Positions 37,779 to 46,884 of a stretch of DNA of 54,881 bases are shown piece by piece. How positions within the stretch are numbered: the stretch's first letter is position 1; every line of letters begins with the position of its first letter. The notes beneath the pieces are model-generated. The model ran no database searches and had not been told where the DNA came from. It saw only the letters and a program-made list of their open reading frames with translations. The position numbers were made by a program, and so were the translations under genes. This DNA is from Cellvibrionaceae bacterium. GTDB lineage: Bacteria; Pseudomonadota; Gammaproteobacteria; Pseudomonadales; Cellvibrionaceae. The stretch is from the NCBI GenBank assembly GCA_028281575.1, contig JANQJP010000061.1:1-54881 (forward strand), given 5' to 3'.

Positions 37779-39457
37779 CCAGCGCGATCCATAGCTTTGA
37801 CGGCTTCTGCGTTTAATTCACCTAATTTTTCGACCGCTAGAGTATCCGCCTTAAATTTACCCCAACTCGTGAGAGTGGCGCTGATATCAACACCTCCCAC
37901 TACAGGATATTCATTGTTCGCTTCTGCATACCATTTTTGACTTTCTTCGGACGCTAAAAATTTAATTAGTGCAACTGCGTTTGCTTTGTTCGGCGCGGCT
38001 TTGGTAATGCCGACACCGCTAATGTTCATATGTGTACCGCGCCCAGCCTGATTTGGCCAAAACAGTTTTACTTGCTCCGCAGCTTTTGCTTCTTGCGCAT
38101 TCGAAGAGTTTAACATCGCGCCCAGATAATAGGAGTTTACAACGGCAACGTCGCACAGTCCGGCAGCTACAGCTTTTATTTGATCCCGATCTCCGCCGCG
38201 TGGGTGTCTTGCAAAATTGTCAACAAAGCGTTTTAACCACGCATCCGTTGATTCAATACCGCTATGCGCAATAAAGCTTGCTATAAGAGATTGGTTATAA
38301 ATATTTCCCGAAGAGCGGATGCAGATACGCGACTGCCAGTTGTCATCTGCAAGCGCCTCATAAGAACTGAGCTCGTTTTCTTTGACGCGCTCAGGCGAAT
38401 AAATCAAAACGCGAGAACGTAGCGACAGCCCATACCAATAGCCGGCAGAATCACGGTAGCGGTCTGCGATGACGGCATTTATGTCAGGGATTTCAACAGC
38501 CTGTAAAACGCCTGCTTGCTGGGCGCGATGCAAACGACCGACATCTACGGTGATCAGCACGTCCGCCGGTGACTTTGCGCCCTCTGCCTCAAGACGGGTG
38601 AGAAGCGCGTCCCCCTTACTTGTTACCAAGTTAACGTTAATTCCGGTTTGTTCGGTAAAGCGATCGAACAAAGGTTTAATTAAGGCTTCCTTGCGCGCCG
38701 AATACACGTTGATTTCATCACTTGCAGGCATCGCGAGTTTGTTTAATTCGCCACGCACAGCTTCAACCTGTGTTTGTATCTGGCTCAAGGTCGCGGGATT
38801 CTCTGGTGGAATAGGGGCCTCGGGCCAGAGCGCCAAAAGCGCTTCCAGGGATGAGATTAGCGCGAGTGGCTGCGGTTTAATTGTCTTCGCCCGTTTTATC
38901 CCAACGACAGTAAAGCCATAGGCGTCTTGATATTCGCCAGCGTCGGTAACGAGGTCGTCGGTTACGCCTATCGCATATTCGTCGAGTACCGTTTCCATAA
39001 GGTAGTCAATAATTTCTAAGGTATCGCCTCCAGCCTGAGCAGCAACGGACGCCAGATTTTCTTCTGCGGCTAACAACTGTGTTTCAATTTCTGAGGCGGG
39101 AAGTCCCCGTTCCAACGCTGTGGAAACAGCTTCAAATAACGATGCATCGAAGCCGAGCGCGTCCAGGCCAACCCGTTCAGTTGCATGGGTTTCGGAAACA
39201 GGGTGGAGCAAGTGCTTGGCGCCCATCTCGGGTTTGCCGGCGCGATAGAGTGCGAGGCCGGCTTCCACGTGACCACTCATAAATGCCAGGCGCTTTGGCA
39301 AAGGCAGTGTTTCTAGCTTGTTATGAGCGGATTGTTCAATAGCAGGTACGGATGCGTCAGCGGCATCGTTCGGCGCATTTTTGTTATCACAGGCAGTCAA
39401 TATGATTGACGTAACCAAGAGAGTGCAGAACAAACTATTGCGTTTGATGATAGTCAT
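37769..39457 (-). CDS. fbpA: FbpA-like iron-binding lipoprotein with extra N-terminal domain
   Basis: This is the periplasmic solute-binding component of the iron transporter, tethered as a lipoprotein (lipobox ILTAC, Cys23). At 562 aa it is much longer than the usual roughly 340. Residues about 245-562 form the standard ferric-binding domain, starting EINVYSARKEALIKPLFDRF and including the paired-tyrosine region NSYYLGAM. Residues about 40-240 form an additional helical domain with MSGHVEAGLALYRAG and HLLHPVSETHATER, rich in His and Glu, and YLMETVLDEYAIG. This looks like a separate metal-related domain. The frame is continuous, so it is a real fusion. A Fur-box-like site lies upstream. Confidence 0.87.
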   Translation of the reverse strand: MTIIKRNSLFCTLLVTSIILTACDNKNAPNDAADASVPAIEQSAHNKLETLPLPKRLAFMSGHVEAGLALYRAGKPEMGAKHLLHPVSETHATERVGLDALGFDASLFEAVSTALERGLPASEIETQLLAAEENLASVAAQAGGDTLEIIDYLMETVLDEYAIGVTDDLVTDAGEYQDAYGFTVVGIKRAKTIKPQPLALISSLEALLALWPEAPIPPENPATLSQIQTQVEAVRGELNKLAMPASDEINVYSARKEALIKPLFDRFTEQTGINVNLVTSKGDALLTRLEAEGAKSPADVLITVDVGRLHRAQQAGVLQAVEIPDINAVIADRYRDSAGYWYGLSLRSRVLIYSPERVKENELSSYEALADDNWQSRICIRSSGNIYNQSLIASFIAHSGIESTDAWLKRFVDNFARHPRGGDRDQIKAVAAGLCDVAVVNSYYLGAMLNSSNAQEAKAAEQVKLFWPNQAGRGTHMNISGVGITKAAPNKANAVALIKFLASEESQKWYAEANNEYPVVGGVDISATLTSWGKFKADTLAVEKLGELNAEAVKAMDRAGWK

Positions 39458-39539
39458 AAACTAGCCAGTTAATTTCAATTGGATTTTGTCGCGGATAAGT
39501 GTTTAACGCGGGGCTAAGCTACTATAAATGGTATGATAC

Positions 39540-39554
39540 TGCAAATAATTCTCA
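39540..39554 (-). promoter_or_regulatory. Probable Fur box upstream of fbpABC
   Basis: On the minus strand TGAGAATTATTTGCA matches the 7-1-7 Fur consensus (TGATAATnATTATCA) in most positions. It lies about 83 bases before the fbpA start. The adjoining GAGAATGAGAAT adds overlapping half sites. Iron repression of an iron transporter is the expected arrangement. The rest of the 333-base gap 39458-39790 shows no gene. Confidence 0.6.
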
Positions 39555-39790
39555 TTCTCTGTCGGGGCAATAAAGATGACGGCTTAAGGTTTTTATCAGC
39601 GAAAATGTGTATACGTTTTTCCACGTGGTGGGCAAACCAGTTTAAATAAATTTTTGAACGGCTATTGCACAAATTTTGCGCAATTTGTCGCGCCAAACCA
39701 AGCAGCTGCTAGACTTACATTAACCCCATAGTTATATCTCATCTGTCAAAAAAGGAGGTTGTCGACACGGTGTTTTAGTCAGGTGCTAGT

Positions 39791-41833
39791 TTGCTAAAAG
39801 ACGAAGTACTCCATAAAACAAATCATGGATTACACAACTATATTTGGGCGGCAGCGATTATCTGCGTGCTTATATTGATCAACCATGTTGGCATGACGTG
39901 GCTGATCAGCGCTCAACAAAAACATATTGCGTTGAGCAAACTCGGCAGTCAGCAACGAATACTGTTTCAAGAAACCGGCCGCATGGCGCATGACATCATG
40001 ACCTACCTCGGCCAAGACCAACCGCACTATTACCTGGTAGACCGACTTCAGCAAGACTTAAAGACGTCACTCAGCGAACTAGAAGAAACCCATAACGAAA
40101 TTATCCGTCTTGCGGATCAAAATACGCTGCCTTTCTTCCCAAAAACCAATATTCGAAGCTATTACTTCGACGAACCCTACATGCTGAATGAACGTATGCA
40201 TACATTTATCGCGCGCATAAGAATGTTGGCGAGCGAAGATTCAAGAATTTCTAAGCGTCGTTTTCAACGTTGGACTTCGGTAGATATCGCATTTGCAAAA
40301 GACGGTTTGCTTATTAAAGGTTTCGATGAGTTGATGCAGTACCTTTATAAAGAGTCGAGCGATCATGTCCAAATTCTTTTTTTTAGCCTTCAAGTGCTAA
40401 ATGGACTGGTGATTTTTACCATCGCAATGGAAGTTTTATTTATCTTTAAACCACTGATAGCTAAACGAAATCGCTATTATAGGGAGCTGGTTGATTCCCG
40501 TCATGAATTTAGACAACTCGCCCATCACGATAGTCTGACCGGAATTGCCAACAGAGAGCACCTTAACTCATCGCTATATGGGTTTATTAAAAACTGCAAA
40601 GTTAAGAATGTTAGCTTTTTTATCGCATTAATCGACTTAGATGATTTTAAGTCAATAAATGACCGTCATGGGCACGAAGTAGGGGATGAAGTATTAAAAA
40701 CGGTTGCTCAACGTCTAAAAAGTTTTTGTCGTGATGCAGATTTTGTCGCGCGTTTAGGCGGTGACGAGTTTACACTGATTCTAATGAACATCGATGACAA
40801 AGAAAAAATTAAATCTATTATGGAAAGGCTAATGTTGTCGATTAACAGCCCTATTAGCTATGAGCAAAAAAAACTTGTTGTTGGGGTGAGCATTGGTGGT
40901 GCATTTTTTTCAGATGATGCCAATCATCCTGATGAGTTGTTGCGTCTGGCGGATAAAGCCATGTATTCGTCAAAAAGCAAGGGAAAAAACTGTTTTACGA
41001 TGCATTCAGATCAATCGGCATCAGAAATTAGGTTGGGTAACACAATTGATGCTGCGCTGACAAACAATGAATATGAGGTACATTACCAACCCAAGGTTGA
41101 TATAAAAACTAAGAAACACTTGGGTTTTGAGGCACTTATTCGGTGGAACTACAAAGGTTCACGCATTATTTATCCAAACGACTTTATCCCTTATCTGGAA
41201 GCGAGCAACCAAATTGTGTCTATTACTGAATATGTATTTCGGCAGGTGCTCGATGATTATAAACGCTGGGTCAAGCTCGGCTATGAGCCAGGCAGAATTG
41301 CAATAAATATTCCTGAAGCGCTAATAATAGACAACATTGAAGATAGTGATTTTTGGCGAGACACCTTCAAAACTGAAGATATTAATTCCTGGTTAGACAT
41401 CGAGATTACGGAAAATGTTTTTGTAAATCAAAATCAAGCTGCGATTATTCGTAATCTATCAGAAATACAGGCCAGAGGCGTAAAAATTTACCTGGATGAT
41501 TTTGGCACAGGCTACGCTTCTCTAATTCATTTGCGCAATATGCCGGTAGACGGATTAAAAATAGACAAGAGCTTTGTTTCATACCTGCTCAGCGACCAAA
41601 AGTCAGATTCGATAATTCACTCTATGATAGAGCTCGGTACTAATCTCGATAAACTTGTCGTTGCTGAGGGTGTTGAGACCGAACGCCAGCTCGATGTCTT
41701 GAAAAAACTCAAATGTGAAATAGTGCAGGGTTTTTTAATCGCAAAACCTATGCCCACCAGCCAGGTCGAAAAATATCTTTCTGAGGTTATGAGCGATGAC
41801 TCTGAGCTATTGGCGCGGGAGTACGGTCGGTGA
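39791..41833 (+). CDS. Membrane GGDEF-EAL c-di-GMP protein with periplasmic sensor
   Basis: This 680-aa protein has a helix at about residues 18-37, a periplasmic helical sensor (about 38-195), a second helix (about 200-220), a GGDEF domain (GGDEF at 323-327) and an EAL domain (EALIRW from 447). The inhibitory site RDAD precedes GGDEF by five residues, so product feedback on the cyclase is likely. The EAL half keeps DIEITENV, DDFGTGYAS, LKIDKSF and AEGVET. The start is TTG, with AGGTG close upstream; other in-frame starts are blocked by a stop codon or would remove the first helix. Its stop overlaps the next gene (GTGA), which encodes a solute-binding protein. Confidence 0.9.
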   Translation: MLKDEVLHKTNHGLHNYIWAAAIICVLILINHVGMTWLISAQQKHIALSKLGSQQRILFQETGRMAHDIMTYLGQDQPHYYLVDRLQQDLKTSLSELEETHNEIIRLADQNTLPFFPKTNIRSYYFDEPYMLNERMHTFIARIRMLASEDSRISKRRFQRWTSVDIAFAKDGLLIKGFDELMQYLYKESSDHVQILFFSLQVLNGLVIFTIAMEVLFIFKPLIAKRNRYYRELVDSRHEFRQLAHHDSLTGIANREHLNSSLYGFIKNCKVKNVSFFIALIDLDDFKSINDRHGHEVGDEVLKTVAQRLKSFCRDADFVARLGGDEFTLILMNIDDKEKIKSIMERLMLSINSPISYEQKKLVVGVSIGGAFFSDDANHPDELLRLADKAMYSSKSKGKNCFTMHSDQSASEIRLGNTIDAALTNNEYEVHYQPKVDIKTKKHLGFEALIRWNYKGSRIIYPNDFIPYLEASNQIVSITEYVFRQVLDDYKRWVKLGYEPGRIAINIPEALIIDNIEDSDFWRDTFKTEDINSWLDIEITENVFVNQNQAAIIRNLSEIQARGVKIYLDDFGTGYASLIHLRNMPVDGLKIDKSFVSYLLSDQKSDSIIHSMIELGTNLDKLVVAEGVETERQLDVLKKLKCEIVQGFLIAKPMPTSQVEKYLSEVMSDDSELLAREYGR

Positions 41834-43086
41834 AGGCTCTATTGTTTGTGTTGGTTTTTGCGTTGAGTTTGTTTTCTCGCGCCGACGGAGAGCGTTTCGA
41901 ACTAATGCATATATGGAAAGAAGACAGCGAGCGCGGCGCCACACAAGTACTTAAACAAGCTTTTCTGAAAAAGCACGACGTAACCTGGGTTGAACGTGCA
42001 AGCCCAAGCTTTGAGCAGCTGCGGCGTTCAACCCTATTACGTTTACTACAAGGATATCCGCCCAATGCCGTTTTATGGTATCCGAGCGGTGAATTAGATC
42101 AACTTCAAGAGCAGCGAGTGCTAAATGATTACGATAACACCGCAAAAAAGATACAACTAGAAAAAAAGATACCGAAAGTCATTCTTCACACTATTTCACG
42201 CAATGGGCGCTATGTACTTTTGCCTACCAATATTCATATCGAAAACTGGCTTTGGTTTAATCGTCATATTTATGAAGAACTGAATCTCGACTATCCAAGG
42301 TCATGGAATGAACTGATCGCTCAAGTGAAAATAATCAGTGCGGCCGGCTATGAACCCATTGCCATGGGTAGGCAGATGTGGAGCAAACGAATTTTGTATG
42401 TGACGATTCTTGTTTCAATTGATAGAGAAGCATATCGGGACTTTATTTTTAGAGGTACTTTACAAGCTGTTGAGCATCCGAGTATCAAACGCGCATTTGA
42501 GATAATGGCGTCTTTACGGGAACAACGAAAAATGGAAAAAATTGCAAGCTCCTGGGCAGAAGCGACGGGCTTGGTTACGCAAAATAAAGCCGCACTGATA
42601 TTTATGGGAGACTGGGTTAAAAATGAATTTAAGCTACGAGGTGCAGAACTTGGTGTCGATTACGATTGTCGTATCGCACCTAACAGTCAAAATAAACTGT
42701 TACTCGTTGTTGACGGATTTATTTTTCCAAAAACAACGGAAACGGAAACAGAAAATAGCAATTTACACAATCTTTTTAGCGAAGTTGCACTCGATGCTAA
42801 CGTTCAACATGATTTTAGCCTTGAGAAAGGGTCTATTCCTGTAGTGAAAGGGGTGTCTTCTAAAAAATTTGATGCCTGTGGAAAACGCGCAATGGAATTG
42901 TACAATCGTGAGGAAAACTTGCTGCTTTCACCCACGTCGATAAACATCTTGGACCATAGCCGGGTGATTGAATCGGTAACAAATGAGTTTTGGAATACAG
43001 ATATGCCGCCGGACCAGGCGGTAGAAAACCTGAAGCGAGAATTGGAGGCTGTGAACTCCTATCTTCATGCGGCTGATCAAAACTAA
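41830..43086 (+). CDS. Extracellular solute-binding protein without a transporter
   Basis: This 418-aa exported protein is of the family 1, sugar-binding type. A short leader (MKALLFVLVFALSLFSRADG) precedes the typical opening FELMHIWKEDSERGATQVLKQAF. Later motifs include PTNIHIENWLWFNRHIYEEL, YPRSWNELIAQ, IFMGDWVKNEF and FEKGSIPV-like text. No permease or ATPase gene is adjacent. Instead the GTG start overlaps the stop of a GGDEF-EAL gene by 4 bases. The likely role is ligand capture and presentation to that sensor's periplasmic domain. Confidence 0.85.
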   Translation: MKALLFVLVFALSLFSRADGERFELMHIWKEDSERGATQVLKQAFLKKHDVTWVERASPSFEQLRRSTLLRLLQGYPPNAVLWYPSGELDQLQEQRVLNDYDNTAKKIQLEKKIPKVILHTISRNGRYVLLPTNIHIENWLWFNRHIYEELNLDYPRSWNELIAQVKIISAAGYEPIAMGRQMWSKRILYVTILVSIDREAYRDFIFRGTLQAVEHPSIKRAFEIMASLREQRKMEKIASSWAEATGLVTQNKAALIFMGDWVKNEFKLRGAELGVDYDCRIAPNSQNKLLLVVDGFIFPKTTETETENSNLHNLFSEVALDANVQHDFSLEKGSIPVVKGVSSKKFDACGKRAMELYNREENLLLSPTSINILDHSRVIESVTNEFWNTDMPPDQAVENLKRELEAVNSYLHAADQN

Positions 43087-43126
43087 ATTTAGTTTCTTAA
43101 GTCCGCGACCTCAGATGCCTTAAGAG

Positions 43127-43582
43127 TTAGTGGCCGCCACCAAATGAAAGCGCTCCGCTGCTATAGTCTGTGCCAAAACTTAGCGCCAGGTTAGCAACTT
43201 GATCGACAGCAGAAATTATTTGATCTTTGCTTAGCCCGGACATGGGGTGAACATATACCGAGTAGAGCACATCTTCGCTGACAGCATAACGTGCGTCCAA
43301 TGCCAGGTGAAAATTTGAAACCATCATCGCGTGGAGTTGTGCTTCCTCGACTTCAGCATAGTCTTTTATCGGTGATATCACGCGCATACGGTTGTGAGTC
43401 ACATCGGAGATTAAAAACATCGGTACATCTTTATATACGAACTTTATGAAACCGTCACCACCTTCGTGAGCAAGGGCAATTTCTTTGACTATCGCTTCCA
43501 TGGAGGCTTGATTCATGGCTTCCTCACTTAAGCATTTAGTTGCGAGCAAAAAAAATGCGGAAAAAATAAATGATTTCAACAT
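43127..43582 (-). CDS. Exported hypothetical protein, 151 aa
   Basis: The ATG at 43582 has AGGGA about 8 bases upstream and begins MLKSFIFSAFFLLATKCLS, a signal peptide. The mature part (IVKEIALAHEGGDGFIKFVY ... LDARYAVSEDVLYSVYVHPM ... GLSKDQIISAVDQVANLALS) has the alpha-beta pattern of CesT/YbjN-like chaperone folds, but that resemblance is weak. It ends with a Gly-rich tail. It is convergent with the solute-binding protein gene. No function can be assigned. Confidence 0.65.
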   Translation of the reverse strand: MLKSFIFSAFFLLATKCLSEEAMNQASMEAIVKEIALAHEGGDGFIKFVYKDVPMFLISDVTHNRMRVISPIKDYAEVEEAQLHAMMVSNFHLALDARYAVSEDVLYSVYVHPMSGLSKDQIISAVDQVANLALSFGTDYSSGALSFGGGH

Positions 43583-43872
43583 AATAGTCCCTGGAGGGTT
43601 ATACGGCACGCAAAGTGCCTCCTGAGAAGAATTTATGCAAGCCTATCGGTATTCGGCATCAATAGCCATTATTTTAGATAGATATCTGGTTTTTGTTGGC
43701 GAATAATATTGCTTAACAACAAAAAACATAAAAAAAGGGTTACAATTTGTTACCTTAGCACTCAAGCGTATGGCGGATAGTGTTCCATAACGTAAGCGAT
43801 TTGTTTTTCGCTGATCGAGATGTGAGTTGGATCACAGCTTTAAATTTAGATCGACTTCTAATGGTGAAATAT

Positions 43873-44547
43873 ATGTGTATAAAGAAGCTTTTTCTAGCGA
43901 TTACTACAGCTGCGACATTAGTGCTGTCAGCGTGCTCGGTCACAGAACGCCAGCGCGCTGTTGAAGCGCAAACCGTTGAGACATACCGTACGTCTTACAG
44001 TGGTGAAAAACACAATATTGTGGTTGGTAAGTTTAGTAATCGTTCAACCTATATGCGCGGCTTGTTTAGCGATGGTTACGATAGGTTGGGCGAACAGGCA
44101 AAAACGGTGTTAAAAACCCATTTGCAGCAGACCAATCGCTTTTATTTGTTAGACAGAGCGAACATGCAGGAACTGGCGACGGAGGCTGGCTTTAGCGGCG
44201 AAGCCCAATCCATTGACGGCGCAAAATACGCGATTGTTGGGGGCGTGACCGAGTTTGGGCGCAGAAACTCAGGGGATAAGCAATTCTTTGGTATTTTCGG
44301 TTCGGGTAAAACGCAACTTGCTTATACAAAAGTGATGCTGAATGTCGTCGATGTGAAATCGACTAAAGTTATTTATTCTGCTGTGGGTGCTGGCGAGTTT
44401 ACACTTTCCAGTCGTCAGGTAGCTGGCTTTGGCACCAGCGCAGGTTACGATGCCACTCTAAATGGCAAGGTGCTCGATTTAGCGATTCGCGAGGCTGTAA
44501 ATAATTTGGTTGCCGGATTGGAAAATAACGAATGGAGCCTGGAATAA
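43873..44547 (+). CDS. CsgG-family lipoprotein
   Basis: This 224-aa protein has the lipobox VLSAC and the CsgG/HfaB fold pattern: IVVGKFSNRSTYMRGLF, then LKTHLQQTNRFYLLDRANM, AKYAIVGGVTEFG, LNVVDVKSTKVIYSAVGAGEF and LDLAIREAVNNLV. In curli systems such proteins form an outer-membrane secretion channel, but here the partners are DUF4810 and DUF799 lipoproteins, a conserved trio of unknown export function. The ATG at 43873 gives a normal leader; the ATG at 43861 is also possible. The 263-base gap upstream shows no gene. Confidence 0.9.
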   Translation: MCIKKLFLAITTAATLVLSACSVTERQRAVEAQTVETYRTSYSGEKHNIVVGKFSNRSTYMRGLFSDGYDRLGEQAKTVLKTHLQQTNRFYLLDRANMQELATEAGFSGEAQSIDGAKYAIVGGVTEFGRRNSGDKQFFGIFGSGKTQLAYTKVMLNVVDVKSTKVIYSAVGAGEFTLSSRQVAGFGTSAGYDATLNGKVLDLAIREAVNNLVAGLENNEWSLE

Positions 44548-44561
44548 TTTCCACAAATCAT

Positions 44562-44939
44562 ATGTCGGCAATGAAGATGCTTAAATGGGTACTCATTATT
44601 GTTGCGGGTGCGCCGATACTTCTCGGTTGTGCTTCGCAGCAAAATCGTTTTGTATGGGGGCATTACGAAGGGCTTGTATACAAAATGTACCACGCCCCGA
44701 GCAGCGCTACGCCGGATGTACAAATACGAAAGCTGGCCGAGGATATTCGTCGGGCTGAAGAAAAAAATAATATTGTGGCGCCGGGCGTGCATGCACACTT
44801 AGGGTATATGCACTATTTAAATAAAGATGTGGAACTTGCCGAACTTGCGTTTCGTAAGGAGATGCTTCTTTATCCTGAGTCAACAGTCTTTATGGAAAGG
44901 CTTCTCGCTGGCCTGCAACGCGAAAAAGATGAACAATGA
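44562..44939 (+). CDS. DUF4810 lipoprotein
   Basis: This 125-aa lipoprotein has the lipobox ILLGC and a mature domain typical of DUF4810: FVWGHYEGLVYKMYHAP near the start, then helical TPR-like text (HAHLGYMHYLNKDVELAELA, FRKEMLLYPESTVFMERLL). It is the middle gene of the CsgG-DUF4810-DUF799 trio and probably stabilises or docks to the other two. The start is uncertain: ATGs at 44562 and 44571 both leave an acceptable leader and neither has a good ribosome site. The stop overlaps the next start. Confidence 0.85.
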   Translation: MSAMKMLKWVLIIVAGAPILLGCASQQNRFVWGHYEGLVYKMYHAPSSATPDVQIRKLAEDIRRAEEKNNIVAPGVHAHLGYMHYLNKDVELAELAFRKEMLLYPESTVFMERLLAGLQREKDEQ

Positions 44940-45595
44940 ATATACGTCGTTTATTAATAGTTGTTAGTTTAATCACGTTTCTTACATCCTGCGCGAGTGT
45001 TGAGCGAGACAATCGGGATGAAAACTTTATCCCAACCAACTTGCCGTTATCGATTTTGGTATTGCCGCCGCTGAATAATAGCAATGAGCCACTCGCTAGC
45101 TACTCTTATCTGTCCACCATTAGTGATCCATTAGTCGAAGCGGGTTACTACGTCTTTCCAGTTGCAGTAATCGATGTCTTTCTAAAGGAAAATGGTTTGC
45201 CCACACCAGCTGAAATGCATTCGATTTCGCTCGAAAAAATTGATGAAATTATTGGTGCCGACGCCGTGTTATATATCACGATTGAACGCTATGGTCAGGA
45301 GTATCAGGTTTTGCGTTCTTATGCGCAGGTGGAAGCCAAAGCGGCACTTGTAGATGTTGCCAGTGGAGAACGGCTATGGGAAGGACGGACAAAAGTGGTT
45401 GATTCATCCAACGACTCAAACAATAACTCGCTCGCGGGAATGCTATTTAATGCTTTGGCAGATCAGGTTATTAATTCGTCTAGTGATCGTTCGCACAAAC
45501 TAAGCCGGTATGCAAATCGACAAATGCTTCTCGGTCCGCGCGGTTTACCTATTGGGCCGCTCTACGAAAAGCCTGAAATTACGGGCGAGCAATAA
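44936..45595 (+). CDS. DUF799 (GNA1162-like) lipoprotein
   Basis: This 219-aa lipoprotein has the lipobox FLTSC (Cys19). Family-type segments are LPLSILVLPPLNNSNEPLAS, YYVFPVAVIDVFLKENGLPT, IGADAVLYITIERYGQEY and ALVDVASGERLWEGRTKVVD. The fold is related to TolB N-terminal and CsgG-like domains. It completes the trio with CsgG and DUF4810, overlapping the latter by 4 bases. The complex is likely located at the outer membrane. Its cargo is unknown. Confidence 0.9.
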   Translation: MNIRRLLIVVSLITFLTSCASVERDNRDENFIPTNLPLSILVLPPLNNSNEPLASYSYLSTISDPLVEAGYYVFPVAVIDVFLKENGLPTPAEMHSISLEKIDEIIGADAVLYITIERYGQEYQVLRSYAQVEAKAALVDVASGERLWEGRTKVVDSSNDSNNNSLAGMLFNALADQVINSSSDRSHKLSRYANRQMLLGPRGLPIGPLYEKPEITGEQ

Positions 45596-45638
45596 TCCAA
45601 ATTACAGCGAAAGTTACAGCCAACTTTGGAGTTACGTT

Positions 45639-46601
45639 ATGCGACATAAATTACTTATGTTGTTTGCTTCACTGTTTTCGTTTTCAGCTTCACAAGGGGC
45701 AGAAGTCACTTCTGGTTCACTTACCACAATAAAGACGTTTAAATCCAAGTATATTGCGCCGCGCAGCGTGCATATTTGGTTGCCAAACCAGTATCAATCA
45801 TTGATTAAAAAAGGCGCAAAACTCGATGTACTTTATATGCATGATGGCCAAATGCTGTTTGATGCTAAAACGACCTGGAATGAACAGGAATGGGGGGTTG
45901 ATGAGGTTGCATCGAAATTAATTGACGAAGGTGCAGTCAGACCTTTTATTGTTGTGGGTATCGACAATGGCGGTCCATTGTTAAGGCGCGCTGAGTACTT
46001 TCCACAAAAGCCTTTTATGAGTTTAGATGATCGTAAACAAGCGCAGTTATACGAAGATCTCGATGGAGACGGTGAACTTTTATTTGGGGGAAATAAGGTT
46101 CAATCAGACGACTATCTTAAGTTCCTTGTCGAGGAACTTAAACCCTATATTGATGCACGATATTCTGTGAAGACATCTCCTGAGCACACATTCATAATGG
46201 GCTCGAGTATGGGTGGGTTGATATCGATGTACGCGATAAGCGAATATCCTGATACCTATAGTGCTGCCGCATGTATGTCTACGCATTGGCCAGGTGATCA
46301 CGATAGGGGAGCCAGAACTATCCCCGAGGCTTTTTTCGCCTATATGCGTGAACATCTGGCATCGCCGAAAAAGCATCGGCTTTATTTTGATCACGGCACG
46401 GACACTTTAGATGCCTGGTATCCTCCGCTTGAGCGAGATGCGGAGAAACTTATTCACGAACTCGGTTACGACCACAGTAACTTCCAGATGCTGGAGTTTG
46501 ACGGAGCCGATCATACCGAAAATGCATGGAAGGCGCGTCTTCATATACCGCTGCTTTTTTTGCTTGGAATTGAAGATAGTTCGCGTGTAGCAACAAAATG
46601 A
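45639..46601 (+). CDS. Exported esterase (EsteraseD/Fes-like)
   Basis: This 320-aa alpha/beta hydrolase has a signal peptide (to about residue 20, SASQGA-EVT). The nucleophile elbow is GSSMGG, an Asp is found in DHGTDTLDAW, and the catalytic His is in DGADHTENAW. The pattern SVHIWLPNQY ... LDVLYMHDGQMLFD is typical of the putative esterase family that includes Fes/IroE and carbohydrate esterases. Substrate is not clear: acyl sugars, siderophores or feruloyl groups are possible. TTGGAG lies about 9 bases before the ATG. It starts 43 bases after the DUF799 gene. Confidence 0.88.
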   Translation: MRHKLLMLFASLFSFSASQGAEVTSGSLTTIKTFKSKYIAPRSVHIWLPNQYQSLIKKGAKLDVLYMHDGQMLFDAKTTWNEQEWGVDEVASKLIDEGAVRPFIVVGIDNGGPLLRRAEYFPQKPFMSLDDRKQAQLYEDLDGDGELLFGGNKVQSDDYLKFLVEELKPYIDARYSVKTSPEHTFIMGSSMGGLISMYAISEYPDTYSAAACMSTHWPGDHDRGARTIPEAFFAYMREHLASPKKHRLYFDHGTDTLDAWYPPLERDAEKLIHELGYDHSNFQMLEFDGADHTENAWKARLHIPLLFLLGIEDSSRVATK

Positions 46602-46701
46602 CCTGCCGTGCGACGCGATACTGTAGGTTATAGGTGTAATTGGTCGGCGTAAGCTTCAAATGTTTGTACAATAAATCGGCATCAATGTAATGAGAGATAA
46701 C

Positions 46702-46884
46702 ATGAAAAACAATTTTCTTCGTTATGTGGCTTTAATTTTACTGGCAGTTTTTTCCTTATCTTCATGTACGGTGGTAAGAGTTGTCGATGCAGCCGCCAGT
46801 ACTACTGTAGGCGCAATTAAAACCACTGGTAAAGTTGTTGGAGCCGCCATTCCCGACGGCGACAAAGATAAAAAGGACGACTAG
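46702..46884 (+). CDS. Very small lipoprotein (NF038104-like)
   Basis: This 60-aa protein has a signal peptide with the lipobox SLSSC and a short mature part, TVVRVVDAAASTTVGAIKTT followed by GKVVGAAIPDGDKDKKDD. The VV-x-VVD ... GKVVGAAI pattern resembles the NF038104 group of tiny lipoproteins. The ATG at 46702 is preferred; an ATG at 46690 would add four residues. Its stop codon shares the CTAG at 46881-46884 with the stop of the convergent gene. Confidence 0.65.
   Translation: MKNNFLRYVALILLAVFSLSSCTVVRVVDAAASTTVGAIKTTGKVVGAAIPDGDKDKKDD

Noticed and set aside
43080-43093. 14-base palindrome AACTAAATTTAGTT at the end of the solute-binding protein gene
   Set aside because: It is A/T-rich, short and lacks a T run; it is as likely to arise by chance as to be a terminator or operator.
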